Positions 33,180 through 42,903 of a stretch of DNA of 64,000 nt are shown here, piece after piece. Made by a program: the position numbers and the translations under genes. The stretch's first letter is position 1; every line of letters starts with the position of its first letter. The stretch is from PALSA-612 sp963742925 (GTDB lineage: Bacteria > Actinomycetota > Thermoleophilia > Gaiellales > Gaiellaceae), in NCBI GenBank assembly GCA_963742925.1, contig CAVUNV010000004.1, positions 372,001 to 436,000 of the forward strand, given 5' to 3'. Under the pieces are notes generated by a model. That model saw nothing but the letters and a program-made list of their open reading frames with translations. It was not told where the DNA came from and did not search any database.

Positions 33180-34118
33180 TCAGTGACCGTTGCAGCGCTC
33201 GACCAGCGCCTGCCAGTCCGCGTCGATCTGCTCCTGGACCTGCTCGAGGTGCGCGCGGTTGTCCTCCCGGAGCAGGTGGGCGAAGCGCTTCTGGAGCTCG
33301 AGCCACTCCTCCACCGGCTTCGGGTGCTCGGGCTCGTACGTGAGGTGGTAGCGGCCGTCGACGACCTCGTACAGCGGCCAGAAGCGGGTCTCGACGGCCA
33401 GGTCGACGACCCTCGCCGCGAGTCGCGGCTCGTGGCCCCAACCGAGCGGGCAGTCGGTGAGCACGTTCAGGAAGGCCGGCCCGTCCGCCGCGGCGCCGCA
33501 CTCGACCTTCCGGCTCAGATCGTGCCAGTGGGTCGACGCGGCCTGAGCCACGTACGGGATGTGGTGGGAGACGGCGATGCCGGTCAGGTCCTTGCGCTTC
33601 TGGGCCTTGCCGAAGCTCTCGAGCCCGGACGGGCTCGTCGTGGTCGAGGCGCCGAACGGAGTGGCGCCCGACCGCTGGATCCCCGTGTTCATGTACGCCT
33701 CGTTGTCGTAGCAGACGAACATGAACCGGTGGCCGCGCTCGAGCGCGCCGGAAAGCGCCTGCAGGCCGATGTCGTACGTGCCGCCGTCGCCGGCGAACAC
33801 CACGACCTTGACCTCCTCGTCGGCCGGCAGCCCGTGGCGCCGCCGCAGCGCCCGCTGCGCGCTCTCGACCCCGCTCGCGACCGCCGCCGCGTTCTCGAAC
33901 GCGACGTGCAGCCAGGGCACGTTCCATGCCGTCGTCGGGTAGCGGGTCGTGGCGACCTCGAGGCAGCCCGTGGCGTTCACGACGACGGTCGGCGACTTGA
34001 TCGTGCTGAGCACGGTTCGGACGACCATCGGAATCCCGCAGCCCTGACAGAGCGAGTGGCCGCCGCGGAGCGGTGGGATGCCGTTCTGGTTGACGACGAG
34101 GGTCTTCAGACGGGACAC
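33180..34118 (-). CDS. porB: Pyruvate:ferredoxin oxidoreductase, beta subunit
   Basis: 312 residues. TPP-binding GDGGTYDIGLQAL...NEAYMNTGIQRSG and the four-cysteine [4Fe-4S] set (C24, C27 in LCQGCG; C52 in NATGCLEV; a Cys in LTDCPLGWGHE). Decarboxylates pyruvate with CoA and reduces ferredoxin. Last gene of the por operon; overlaps porA by 13 bases. Oxygen-sensitive chemistry, consistent with a low-oxygen programme. Confidence 0.93.
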   Translation of the reverse strand: MSRLKTLVVNQNGIPPLRGGHSLCQGCGIPMVVRTVLSTIKSPTVVVNATGCLEVATTRYPTTAWNVPWLHVAFENAAAVASGVESAQRALRRRHGLPADEEVKVVVFAGDGGTYDIGLQALSGALERGHRFMFVCYDNEAYMNTGIQRSGATPFGASTTTSPSGLESFGKAQKRKDLTGIAVSHHIPYVAQAASTHWHDLSRKVECGAAADGPAFLNVLTDCPLGWGHEPRLAARVVDLAVETRFWPLYEVVDGRYHLTYEPEHPKPVEEWLELQKRFAHLLREDNRAHLEQVQEQIDADWQALVERCNGH

Positions 34119-35257
34119 GACTCACCTCTCACGCCGACATGGACGGGCTGGTGCCCGGCGAAGATCGCGCGGACGTCCACCGGATGGAGGTCGCGGCCCC
34201 CGAGCCCGTAGACGTGACCGTTCAGCTCGACGCCGCTGCCGTACAGGGCCGCCGCCGTCTCGGCGAAGAGCGGCGGCGCGCCTCCGGGCGAATCGGCGCG
34301 GTCGAGCACGATCGCAGACTCGACGTCGGCGAGCGCCGCGCGGATCATCGCCGCGGGGAAGGGCCGGAACGAGTGGACCTCGACCATGCCGACGGGCTCG
34401 CCTTCGGCCCGCAGCTCGTCGACGACGTCCTTGACGGTGCCGGCCGTCGAGCCGAGCGCGATCATCACCCGGCGCGCTCCCTCGAGCCTGTATGACTCGA
34501 GCGCGCCGTAGTGCCGTCCGGACAGCTGCTCGAGCTCCTCTGCCACCTCGGCGAGCACCGGCAGCGCCGCCTCGATCGCCGCGCCCTGCTGGCGCCGGAA
34601 CTCGAAGTAGTAGTCGGGCATCGCGAACGGCCCCTGGCTGGACGGATGCGCCGTGTCGAGGACGGGATGAGGGATGGCGTACTCGCCGACGAAGCGGGCG
34701 ACGTCCTCGTCTCGGAGCAGCTCGACGGGCTCGGCCGAGTGGGTGATCGTGAAGCCGTCCAGGCAGACCAGCACGGGCAGCAGCACGTCCGGGTGCTCGG
34801 CGATCCGCGGCGCCATCACCATCAGGTCGTACGACTCCTGGGCGTTCTCGGCGAAGAGCTGCACGACGCCCGAGTCCCGGATCAGCATCGAGTCGGAGTG
34901 GTCGCAGTGGATGTTGATCGGGCCCGAGAGCGCCCGGTTGCCGAGCGCCATCACGATCGGCGCGCGCATCGAGGCGGCGATGTAGACGATCTCGGCCATC
35001 AGCGCCAGGCCTTGCGAGGACGTGGCGGTGATCGTGCGTGCGCCTGCCAGCGCGGAGCCGATCGCGGCGCTCATCGCCGAGTGCTCCGACTCGACGTTGA
35101 CGAGCTCCGCGTGCGCGCGGCCGTCCGCGACGAACTTCGCGAAGCCCTGGATGATCGGCGTCTGCGGCGTGATCGGGTAGACCGGCACGACGTCCGGGTC
35201 GATCTGCCGCATCGCGTGCGCGATCGCCTCGCCGCCGGTCAGGAGCTCGACCGTCAC
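34106..35257 (-). CDS. porA: Pyruvate:ferredoxin oxidoreductase, alpha subunit
   Basis: 383 residues. LLTGGEAIAHAMRQIDPDVV, YPITPQTPIIQGFAKF, VESEHSAMSAAIGSALAGAR, TSSQGLALMAEIVYIA (domains I/II) and RVMIALGSTAGTVKDVVDEL. GTG 35257 overlaps the delta-subunit stop (GTGA). Substrate assignment to pyruvate rests on overall similarity and gene order; a related 2-oxoacid is possible. Confidence 0.93.
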   Translation of the reverse strand: MTVELLTGGEAIAHAMRQIDPDVVPVYPITPQTPIIQGFAKFVADGRAHAELVNVESEHSAMSAAIGSALAGARTITATSSQGLALMAEIVYIAASMRAPIVMALGNRALSGPINIHCDHSDSMLIRDSGVVQLFAENAQESYDLMVMAPRIAEHPDVLLPVLVCLDGFTITHSAEPVELLRDEDVARFVGEYAIPHPVLDTAHPSSQGPFAMPDYYFEFRRQQGAAIEAALPVLAEVAEELEQLSGRHYGALESYRLEGARRVMIALGSTAGTVKDVVDELRAEGEPVGMVEVHSFRPFPAAMIRAALADVESAIVLDRADSPGGAPPLFAETAAALYGSGVELNGHVYGLGGRDLHPVDVRAIFAGHQPVHVGVRGESCPV

Positions 35258-35532
35258 TCGGCCACCATCTCGATCGCCTGCGTCGGGCACATCTCGGCGC
35301 AGATCTCGCAGCCCTTGCAGTAGTCGAGGTCGAAGCCGGTGAACGTCGTCCCGTCGAGCACGACCGCGGAGTCGGGGCAGTAGAGCCAGCAGAGCAGGCA
35401 GTTGACGCACTTCGAGAGATCGACCTCGGGCTTGAGGCCGGTGCGCCAGCCGCCCGTGTGCGGCTGCTCGACCCCGGCCGGGTCGACGGCGCCTCCGGCC
35501 GGAAGCTCCTGCCAGGTGCTCAGCTTTGCCAT
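35254..35532 (-). CDS. porD: Pyruvate:ferredoxin oxidoreductase, delta (ferredoxin) subunit
   Basis: 92 residues. Two [4Fe-4S] motifs: CVNCLLCWLYCPDSA and CKGCEICAEMCPTQA. Wires electrons from the beta subunit to free ferredoxin. Coupled to porA and overlapping porG by 13 bases. Confidence 0.93.
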   Translation of the reverse strand: MAKLSTWQELPAGGAVDPAGVEQPHTGGWRTGLKPEVDLSKCVNCLLCWLYCPDSAVVLDGTTFTGFDLDYCKGCEICAEMCPTQAIEMVAE

Positions 35533-36056
35533 TCGTATCCCTCCGCGACTGCTTCTCGCACGGCCGCCGCGTCGGCCTTGCGGCCGAGCAGCTCGACGGC
35601 GGCGTCCTGCAGCGACTCGAGCGGCGGCTCGCCGAGTGCCGCTCCGGCTGCTCCGACCATGACCAGGTTGGCGAAGCTCGATCCGTGCTCACTCGCGAGC
35701 CGGCTCGCGGGCACGCAGCGGACGGCGACCCCGTCGAGCTCGGGCGGGGCCTCGTCGGCGTTCAGGAGCACGAGCCCGTCCGGGGCGAGGCCCTCGGCCA
35801 CGTCGATCTCGTGGACCAGCGACGGCTCGAGGACGACGACGAGATCCGGATCGGTGATCGTGTCGTGGCGGCGAATCGGCCGATTCGACACGCGGGTGAA
35901 GGCGCGAAGCGGTGCCCCGCGCCGCTCGGGCCCGTACTCGGGGAATGCCTGGACGCTCCTGCCGGTACGCAGCAGCGACAGCGCCAGGAGCTGGGCGGCC
36001 GTCTTCGCGCCCTGCCCGGCGCGCGCGTGCCAGCGGATCTCGGTCATCCCGTTCAT
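35520..36056 (-). CDS. porG: Pyruvate:ferredoxin oxidoreductase, gamma subunit
   Basis: 178 residues. EIRWHARAGQGAKTAAQLLALSLL and PEYGPERRGAPLRAFTRVS are the gamma-subunit signatures that complete the CoA site. Gene order gamma-delta-alpha-beta is the classical four-subunit arrangement. ATG 36056 overlaps the GltD-like stop. Confidence 0.93.
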   Translation of the reverse strand: MNGMTEIRWHARAGQGAKTAAQLLALSLLRTGRSVQAFPEYGPERRGAPLRAFTRVSNRPIRRHDTITDPDLVVVLEPSLVHEIDVAEGLAPDGLVLLNADEAPPELDGVAVRCVPASRLASEHGSSFANLVMVGAAGAALGEPPLESLQDAAVELLGRKADAAAVREAVAEGYEWQS

Positions 36057-37330
36057 CGGAGCCCTTCGTCGAGGGCGGCGACGGCGCGCTTGGCCTCTCC
36101 GACGGCCCGGACGACGCTCGCGCCGCCGTTGATCGCGTCTCCGGCGGCGAAGATCTTCGGGTCGGACGTCCGCCCGCGCTCGTCGACCGACTCGAGCAGC
36201 GCACGGAACTCCTCGCGCGGCCGCTGGCCGATCGCCTTCACGACGGTGTCGACCGGGATGACGAACTCGCTGCCCGGAACGGGCTCGGGGCGGCGGCGGC
36301 CGCTCTCGTCGGGCTCACCGAGCTGCATCTGCGCGCAGCGCACGCCTTGGACGCGGCCGTTGCCGACAATCGCGACCGGGTTCACCAGGAAGCGGATCTC
36401 GACTCCCTCCCTCCGCGCGAGCTCGACCTCGTGCTCGTACGCGGGCATCTCGTGCTCGGTGCGGCGGTAGAGCAGCAGGGACACGTCTGCGCCGAGCCGC
36501 TTCGCTTCCACCGCGACGTCGATCGCCGTGTTGCCGCCTCCGATCACGGCGACACGGTCGCCGGGGGGAGGAGGGTCGCCTGCCTTGAGCCGCTCGATGA
36601 ACGGAAGCGACTCCCACACGCCCTCGAGGTCGTCGCCGGGGTACGAGACGTCGACGTCTGCGCCCATGCCGACGGTGAGAACGATCGCGTCGACCTCGTC
36701 CTCGAGCTCCCGCAGCCGTGCCGCATCGATGCGCGTCCGCAGCCGGAACTCGACGCCGAGCTCCTCGAGCAGCCGTGCCTCGTCGGGAAGCGGCTCGTTC
36801 GTCTGCCGGTACGGCGCGATCGCATAGCGCACGAGCCCGCCGACCTCCTCCCGCTCGTCGTACACCGTCACGGCGTAGCCGCGAGACGCGAGCTCGCCGG
36901 CTGCCGCGAGGCCGGCCGGTCCGGCGCCGACGATCGCGACGCGTCTCCCGTTGGCCGGTGCGGGCGTGCGCAGTGTGACTCCGTTCGCATACGCCCACTC
37001 GGTCGCGTAACGCTGCAGCGCGCCGATCTCGATCGGCGGTCGGCCCTCGTGGATGAGCACGCAATCGCGCTGGCACAGGACCTCGACCGGGCAGACGCGC
37101 GCGCACGTCCCGCCGAGGACGTTCTCGGCGAAGATCGTGGTTGCGGCCGCACCCGGATCGTCCGAGGCGATCTGAGCAACGAACCTGGCGACGTCGACGT
37201 CGGCGGGACAGGCGACGGCGCAGGGTGCCGGCGCGTACGGGCCGCCGCACTCGAGGCAGCGGTCGGCCTCGACGACGGCATCCGCCCGGGAGAGCGGCGG
37301 GCGCAGCTCCTCGAAGAGGGCGCTCTCCAC
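36053..37330 (-). CDS. GltD/NfnB-like FAD-NAD(P) oxidoreductase
   Basis: 425 residues. The N-terminal Fe-S domain (CLECGGPYAPAPCAVACPADVDV, CARVCPVEVLCQRDCV) is followed by FAD (RRVAIVGAGPAGLAAAGELA) and NAD(P) (RVAVIGGGNTAIDVAVEAKRLG) sites. No GltB partner is present. Located at the head of the por operon, it likely exchanges electrons between reduced ferredoxin and NAD(P)H. GTG 37330 is 4 bases after the CBS stop. Confidence 0.88.
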   Translation of the reverse strand: MESALFEELRPPLSRADAVVEADRCLECGGPYAPAPCAVACPADVDVARFVAQIASDDPGAAATTIFAENVLGGTCARVCPVEVLCQRDCVLIHEGRPPIEIGALQRYATEWAYANGVTLRTPAPANGRRVAIVGAGPAGLAAAGELASRGYAVTVYDEREEVGGLVRYAIAPYRQTNEPLPDEARLLEELGVEFRLRTRIDAARLRELEDEVDAIVLTVGMGADVDVSYPGDDLEGVWESLPFIERLKAGDPPPPGDRVAVIGGGNTAIDVAVEAKRLGADVSLLLYRRTEHEMPAYEHEVELARREGVEIRFLVNPVAIVGNGRVQGVRCAQMQLGEPDESGRRRPEPVPGSEFVIPVDTVVKAIGQRPREEFRALLESVDERGRTSDPKIFAAGDAINGGASVVRAVGEAKRAVAALDEGLR

Positions 37331-37334
37331 CGCT

Positions 37335-37775
37335 TCAGTCCGCGATCGCCGTGGCGATGTCGAGTGTCGAGACGACTCCCACCGGTCGCTCCGTGGCGGG
37401 GTCGACGACGGCGAGGTGCGAGACACCGCTTTCGGCCATCAGCTGCGCCGCGTGCCGCAGGTCGTCGCCCTTGGCGACGTACACGAGCGGCGTGACCGCG
37501 CTGTCTCCGGCGGTCTGCTCGTCGACGTTCGCCCAGGCGGCGGCGACGAGGTCGAGATCGGAGACGAGGCCCCAGAGCTCGGTCGTCTCGTCGTCCTCAT
37601 GGCCGTAGTCGAAGACGAACACCGAGTGCACGCGGTGTGTCGCCATCAGGCGGGCGACGCTTCGCAGCGGGGTCGAAGGCGCGCAGCTGATCAGGCCCTC
37701 GGTCATCACGTCGGCCACCGTCGCCTGCACGAACGGCACCGGCGGCGAATTGTGGCTGTGAATCGAGGTCTGCAT
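37335..37775 (-). CDS. CBS-pair protein heading the por operon
   Basis: 146 residues. Two CBS motifs (VADVMTEGLISCAPSTPLRSVARLM; AAQLMAESGVSHLAVVDPATERPVGVVSTLD). A paralog lies at 43769-44206 (shared ELWGLVSDLDL/ELWGVVSDADL and RPVGVVSTLD). ATG 37775. Probable adenylate sensor; resembles mycobacterial Hrp1 in size and class. A class 2 site sits 59 bases upstream. Confidence 0.9.
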   Translation of the reverse strand: MQTSIHSHNSPPVPFVQATVADVMTEGLISCAPSTPLRSVARLMATHRVHSVFVFDYGHEDDETTELWGLVSDLDLVAAAWANVDEQTAGDSAVTPLVYVAKGDDLRHAAQLMAESGVSHLAVVDPATERPVGVVSTLDIATAIAD

Positions 37776-37831
37776 ACCTCGATCTTCGTCACGGTGACCC
37801 CTGGCAACATCAGCGTCAGCCCCGAGCGCCG

Positions 37832-37850
37832 TGCGGACAAGTACGGAACG
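37832..37850 (-). promoter_or_regulatory. Class 2 site, por operon promoter
   Basis: The plus strand reads TGCGGACAAGTACGGAACG. It matches the complement of the tryptophanase site (TGCGGAGAAGTACGGAGCG) at 17 of 19 positions. The core GTACTTGTCC on the coding strand (37835-37844) is 59 bases before the CBS ATG, the same distance and orientation as in the tryptophanase and P-type ATPase promoters. Confidence 0.55.
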
Positions 37851-37897
37851 CGGCGGCGCTGTCCCCGCAACCCGGAGCACGGCTCTCACCGAAGACG

Positions 37898-37923
37898 GCT
37901 GCGGGGCCGTGCGGCCCCGCAGC
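37898..37923. terminator. Hairpin downstream of hsp20
   Basis: Eleven-base perfect arms GCTGCGGGGCC (37898-37908) and GGCCCCGCAGC (37913-37923), loop GTGC, 17 bases beyond the hsp20 stop. Weak T-tract. Confidence 0.65.
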
Positions 37924-37939
37924 ACGTCAGAGCCTCGCC

Positions 37940-38365
37940 CTACTCCTTCGGGGCGATGGCGATCTTCCGCGGCTCGGCCTCGACGATCCTCGGGGCATGC
38001 ATCTCCAGCACGCCCCCCTTGAACGTCGCCGTCAGCTTGTCCGTGTCGGCGTCCTCGGGCAGATGGAACCGGCGCTCGAAGATCCTCTCGAGGCGCTCGT
38101 GGAGCAGGAAGGTCTTCTCCCGCTCCTCCTTCGCCTCCGTGACCTCACCTCTGACGACGATCGTGTGGTCGGTGACCTCGAGCCCGAGATCCTTCTGCTC
38201 GAATCCCGGCACCTCGAGCTCGACGACGAACTCCTCCGGCGTCTCGTAGACGTCGGCGGCGGGAACGGTCTCAGGCCCGACGCCGATGTCCTCGAACAGA
38301 CGCTGCAGGCGGCGCTCCATGAGGTCGAGCTCGCGGAAGGGCGTCCACCTCACCAGCGTGGTCAT
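37940..38365 (-). CDS. Small heat-shock protein, Hsp20/alpha-crystallin family
   Basis: 141 residues. N-terminal MTTLVRWTPFRELDLMERRL, alpha-crystallin domain (~38-130, EFVVELEVPGFEQKDLGLEV, KGGVLEMHAPR), tail KIAIAPKE. ATP-independent holdase. Hsp20 (Acr) is the emblematic DosR-regulon product of mycobacteria. ATG 38365; a degenerate class 2 site lies 75 bases upstream. Confidence 0.93.
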   Translation of the reverse strand: MTTLVRWTPFRELDLMERRLQRLFEDIGVGPETVPAADVYETPEEFVVELEVPGFEQKDLGLEVTDHTIVVRGEVTEAKEEREKTFLLHERLERIFERRFHLPEDADTDKLTATFKGGVLEMHAPRIVEAEPRKIAIAPKE

Positions 38366-38440
38366 CCTTCCCTCCTTTCGCGAGCAACCCTAGGAGCTGT
38401 GCGGGCCCGGCGCATCGGGAGCGCGAGGCATCCCGGCTGC

Positions 38441-38450
38441 GGAGATCTAC
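38441..38450 (-). promoter_or_regulatory. Degenerate class 2 site, hsp20 promoter
   Basis: The coding strand reads GTAGATCTCC followed by GC, against GTACTTCTCC in the best sites; 75 bases before the hsp20 ATG. Confidence 0.3.
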
Positions 38451-38463
38451 TGATTCCAGGAGG

Positions 38464-41225
38464 TCATGCCGGAGCCGCCCGGCCGCGGATGTAGGCGCGC
38501 CGCAGCTCGTCGGCACCCCAGACGATCAACGGGAACGGGAGCAGGAAGGCGATCGTACGTCGGCTCGGGAGCGCCGCGGTGCCGAACACGGCCTGCAGCG
38601 GCGGCGCGTAGATGAGCATCGCGGCGAAGACGATCTCCGAGGCGATCGCCCAGAGCAGCAGCGGGTTCGTGAAGAAGCCGACCGAGCGCAGCGACGCCCG
38701 CTCCGTGCGTGCGGCGACCGCCGTCCCGATCTGGCAGGCGACGATGCCGGCGAAGGTCATCGTCGTCGCCTGGAGGTAGGCGTGGTGGAGCGGCGATCCG
38801 CTCGCCGACCGGGTCGCCGGGCTGCCAGCCGGCGCGCAGGAGGACGAAGAAGAAGCCGCTCATGGCGAGCGTCGCCTCGATGCTGCCGAGGAAGACCCAG
38901 GAGCGGAGCATCAGCGCGCGGTCGATCACATGCGGCGTGGCGGGAGCGCGGCGGCCTGCTCCATCAGGCCCGGCTCGGCCGGCTCCCGGCCCGAGCGCGA
39001 GCGCCGGGAGGATGTCGGTGCCGAGGTCGATCGACGAGGATCTGCAGCACCGTTCAGCGGGAGCGGGATCGCGCCGCCGCAGAGCGGCGAAGACGAGGAA
39101 CGGCACGACCTCGCCGTGTCGCGTGGGTGAAGATGTAGACGATGAACTTGCGGACGTTGTCGTAGACGCTGACGTCCGGCCTCGACCGCGGCGACGATCG
39201 TCGCGAAGTTGTCGTCGGTGAGCACCATCGTCGCCGCCTCGCGGGCGACGTCGGTGCCGGTGAGCCCCATCGCGACGCCGATGTCCGCTCGCCGCAGTGC
39301 CGGCGCGTCGTTCACGCCGTCGCCGGTCATCGCGACGACGTGACCTTCGGCGCGGAGCGCGTCGGCGATCCTGAGCTTCGCCTCGGGAGAGCTGCGGGCG
39401 AAGACGATCTCCTTGCCCTCGCGGAGGAGCTCGTCCAGCTCTCGCTCGCTCATCTGCTCGAGCTCGGCGCCGGTCACGACCTGCCCGCCGTCGCGGGCGA
39501 TGCCCACGCGCCGGGCGATCTCGGCGGCCGTCGGGCCGTAGTCGCCCGTGACGACGAGGATGCGGATCCCCGCGGCGTGGCACTCGTCGACGGCGCCGGC
39601 AACCTCCGGCCGGGGTGGGTCGAAGAGCGCGACGAGCCCGAGCAGGCAGAGCTCGCGCTCGGCGTCCTCGCGGCGCGCAGGCGGGTCGGCCCCGTCGGGC
39701 AGGCGCCGCCGGGCGACGGCCAGCACGCGCAGCCCGTCCTTCGCGTAGCGCTCGAGGACCGCCAGCACCTCGTCGCGGTCGGCCTGCTCGAGCGGCCGGT
39801 GATTGTCGAGGCCGCCGATCCGCGTCGCGCGGCGCGAGCACCTCTTCGGGTGCGCCCTTGGCGTGGATCGTCAGCGTGCCGTCCTCGCGCGCGTCGACGG
39901 TGGACATGAGGCGGAGCGTCGGGTCGAAGCGGTAGAGCGTCTTCCGGCGGCGCTCGCGCCGCCTGAGCGCGACGTCGATGCCGAGGTCGCGCGCGGCTTC
40001 GAGCATGCCGATCTCGGTCGCCTCGCCGCGTGACTTGCCCGCTCCGGGCCGGATCGACCTCGGCGGTGCTGCAGGACGCGGTCGCCCGGCCGAGGAGGGC
40101 GAGCACCGGGTTCGCGGCTCACGGCGGATCGCCAGGTCGTTGCCCGCCTCGAGATCGATCTCCCCGAGCGGCGTCCAGATCCTGACCGCGCGCATCCGGT
40201 TCTCGGTCAGCGTTCCCGTCTTGTCGGTGCAGATCGACGTCGGCCGAGCCGAGCGTCTCGACCGCGCTCAGCCGCTTGACGAGCGCGCCGCGGCGGGCGA
40301 GCATCGCGACGCCGACCGCGAGCGCGAGGGTGATCGTCGGCAGGAGCCCCTCGGGGACGTTGGCGACGATCAGGCCGATCGCGAAGTTGAACGCGTCCTG
40401 GAGCGGCAGCCCGGCGACGAGCCAGCCGATCGGCAGGAAGGCGATCCCGACGAGCACGGCGACGAGGGTGATCAGCCAGGCGACACGGCGCACCTGCTGC
40501 TCGAGCGGGCTCAGCTCCGTCTCGACCCGCTCGGTGAGCGCGGCGATCCGGCCGAGCTCCGTCTGCATGCCCGTCCTGACGACGAGCGCCTTGGCCTCGC
40601 CGCCGACGCACGACGAGCCGCTGAACACGAGGTTCCGCGCCTCGATCAGCGGCCCGCTCGTGTCGCGGAGCTCCGCCGAGCGATACACGGGCTGCGACTC
40701 CCCGGTCAACGTCGAGAGGTCGACGTCGAGCGCTCCGTCCATGAGGCGGCCGTCGGCGGAGATGCGGTCGCCCTCGGCGAGCACGAGGACGTCGCCGGGC
40801 ACGAGCGTCGCGGCGTCGATCGTCTGGCGGCTCCCGTCGCGGAGGACGAGCGCCTGCTGGGGGAGGTAGCGCCGGAGCGCCTCGATCGCCTTCTCCGCCT
40901 GGCGCTCCTGGGCGAACGCGAAGGCGGCGTTCAGCACGATCACGGCGACGATCGCGCCGCCGAGGACCGGCGTGCCGGCGACGAAGGCGAGCGCGGCGGC
41001 GAACCAGAGCAGGAGCGCGAGCGGGTGCGTGAACTGCTTGAGGAGCTGCCGCGGCCAGCGAGTGCCGCCGCGACGGACGATCTCGTTGCGGCCGTAGGCT
41101 GCGAGGCGGCGCTCGGCCTCCCGGCTCGAGAGGCCCTCGGGGCGTGCTCCGAGCTGGCGGAGCAGGAGGTCGTAGGCTTCCCGCGGGTCGTCGACAGCGG
41201 TTGGTGCTCCGAGGAGCGACGCCAT
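38464..41225 (-). pseudogene. Cation-transporting P-type ATPase (P2/Ca-type), at least six frameshifts
   Basis: Reconstructs a ~900-residue pump spread over three frames. 41225-40240: N-terminal cation ATPase domain, DVDLSTLTGESQPVYR, VANVPEGLLPTITLALAV. The frame then shifts at the phosphorylation site (CTDKTGTLTENRM). Further shifts near 40110, 40055, 39835, 39180 and in 38760-39120. Later pieces hold KGAPEEVLA, MTGDGVNDAPALRRADIGVAMG and the C-terminal helices (FFTNPLLLWAIASEIVFAAM). PEGL and the layout point to Ca/Mg/Mn-type pumps such as mycobacterial CtpF. Either a decayed gene or an error-rich stretch of assembly. Confidence 0.75.
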
Positions 41226-41284
41226 GCCTCAACGGTCGCGCGTGAGGCGTCGAGCCGCATCGGGGAGACGCCGTGTGGCGACGT

Positions 41285-41294
41285 GGAGAAGTAC
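41285..41294 (-). promoter_or_regulatory. Class 2 site, P-type ATPase promoter
   Basis: The coding strand reads GTACTTCTCC, identical over 10 bases to the tryptophanase site (45086-45095), with 59 bases to the ATG at 41225 (60 at tryptophanase). Confidence 0.5.
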
Positions 41295-41363
41295 CGAGCC
41301 CGCTCAGGCAGCCGGGGAAGCGTTGGGGCGGCGCACGGCGCGCCGCCCCAACGATCGCTCTCC

Positions 41364-42706
41364 CTAGTGAAGGACGAGCCTGGCGCAGCTGGCCCGGCTC
41401 GAGTTGCCCTGCTGATCCGTCGCCCGCACGCAGTGCTGGAGCGTCCCGGTGATCTTGGCCGGAGCCTTCCAGGTCGTGCTGATGCGAGTCGTGCTCTGCG
41501 GGACCGTGAGCATGGCCTGAACGGTGGCGATGACCCTCCCGTTCTGCTTGACCTGCTCCCGCAGGGTGATCGCGCCCGTGTCGCCGGCCAGGCGCATCTC
41601 ACCGACGTCGTCGGAGATCTGCGCCAGGAGCTTCACATTCGTGCCCTTGCGACCGCTTGTCGCCAGCGCCGTTGCCGCGGGCGCGGTGGTGTCGCGCAGG
41701 GTCGGGAAGTGGAGCTGGCCTGCGCCCGTCTGATTGTCCTTTCCCGCGGTGCCGAGATCGACCGCGTTCGACTCCAGGAAGGACTGGAGCTCGGTCGGTC
41801 CGAACGCGGGGTGGAACTGCTTGACGAGTGCCGCCGCCCCCGCGACTTCAGGTGAGGCTGCAGAGGTGCCCGCGAACCCGGACGGGCAGGAGCTGAAGCC
41901 ACCGTACGTGGCCGACGAGACGCTGTCGTGACCGGCGATGTCGGGCTTCGTCCGTCCGTCGATGGTCGGCCCCTGCGAGCTGTACGGCTCGAGCGAGTTC
42001 GACTGCCAGCAGAGGGCTCCAACGGCCAGAGCGCCCGGCGACGTCGCAGGGTCGGTGATGCTCCCCGCGGCGGTCTCGTACTGGAGCGCCGGCGACCGGG
42101 TGGTCAGGTCGAGCCGAGGCGACGTCGTCACTCGCACGCCGATGATCGCCCAGGCCACCGTGAGGTCCCTCCCGCTGATCTGGCCGTAGCACATCCCCTC
42201 GACGGGCGGCTGCGTCCCGTCCTGCGTCGTGTTCGAGACGGCGATGATCTCACCGGTGTCCGAGAGGAACAGGACGAGCGCGAAGTCGGAGACCCCGGCA
42301 GGCCACTCGTCCCACTTGAGAACACCGCAGATCACAGACTCGTCGGGCCAGACGAAGGAGTTGCCCTCGTCTCCATTCGCGGCCCACTCGTGGACCTGAT
42401 CGCCGTCGGGGTCGCTGTAGGTCCCCGCCCAGTGGTCATCGCCTGGTTCCCGGCGGCGTTGCGGAGATGGAGCGACGGGTCGCGGAACGGAGCCCTGCCG
42501 GTCACCAGTGAGGCCAGCCGCGCGTCGAGCTTGGGCAAGCCCGACGTCCCCAACGAGCTCACGTGAACCCGCTCGACTGCGGCCGTGCGGTGCGCGCCGG
42601 CCGTCGATAAGGCTGTGGCAGGCAGTACCAGAAGCATGAGGACGAACACCGCCGGCGCCGATCGCCTGCGCGTCAGCAGTCTCGTAAGAGATCCGAGCGA
42701 ACGCAT
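41364..42706 (-). pseudogene. Secreted subtilase (peptidase S8) missing Asp and His regions
   Basis: ATG 42706 after GGGGTGG; signal peptide (SAPAVFVLMLLVLPATALSTAGA). After HLRNAAGNQ the sequence jumps near 42450, in another frame, to GTYSDPDGDQ and runs to the stop at 41364. The Ser motif GTSAASPEVAGAAALV and SSQGPTIDGRTKPDIA are intact, but the catalytic Asp and His segments that should precede are absent. A deletion of a few hundred bases plus frame change is inferred. The C-terminal Ig-like region (LRDTTAPAATAL...) is normal. Not active as written. Confidence 0.72.
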
Positions 42707-42903
42707 GGCTACCACCCCCTCTTCTCCCCCGCATTTGCACACGCGAAAGCAGATGCCCGCCGGGCGATCTCGAGATTCCCATGGAGAGACCCCGGCCGCA
42801 GCAGCGCGCACGCTGATGACAGGTCGGGGAGCACACGGATAGCGCCTGCCAGGATCTACTGACCGGAGGCGACGCTTACGGAGCTAACGGCGTGGGGAGG
42901 AGC

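Noticed and set aside
36053..37330. Glutamate synthase small subunit (gltD) as a literal assignment
   Set aside because: No large-subunit gene is nearby and the gene is locked into the por operon; a ferredoxin-NAD(P) role fits better.
42853..42862. GATCTACTGA shared with the hsp20 upstream region (38443-38452)
   Set aside because: The 42853 copy is about 146 bases before the damaged subtilase gene and its flanks do not match the class 2 element; it may be chance.
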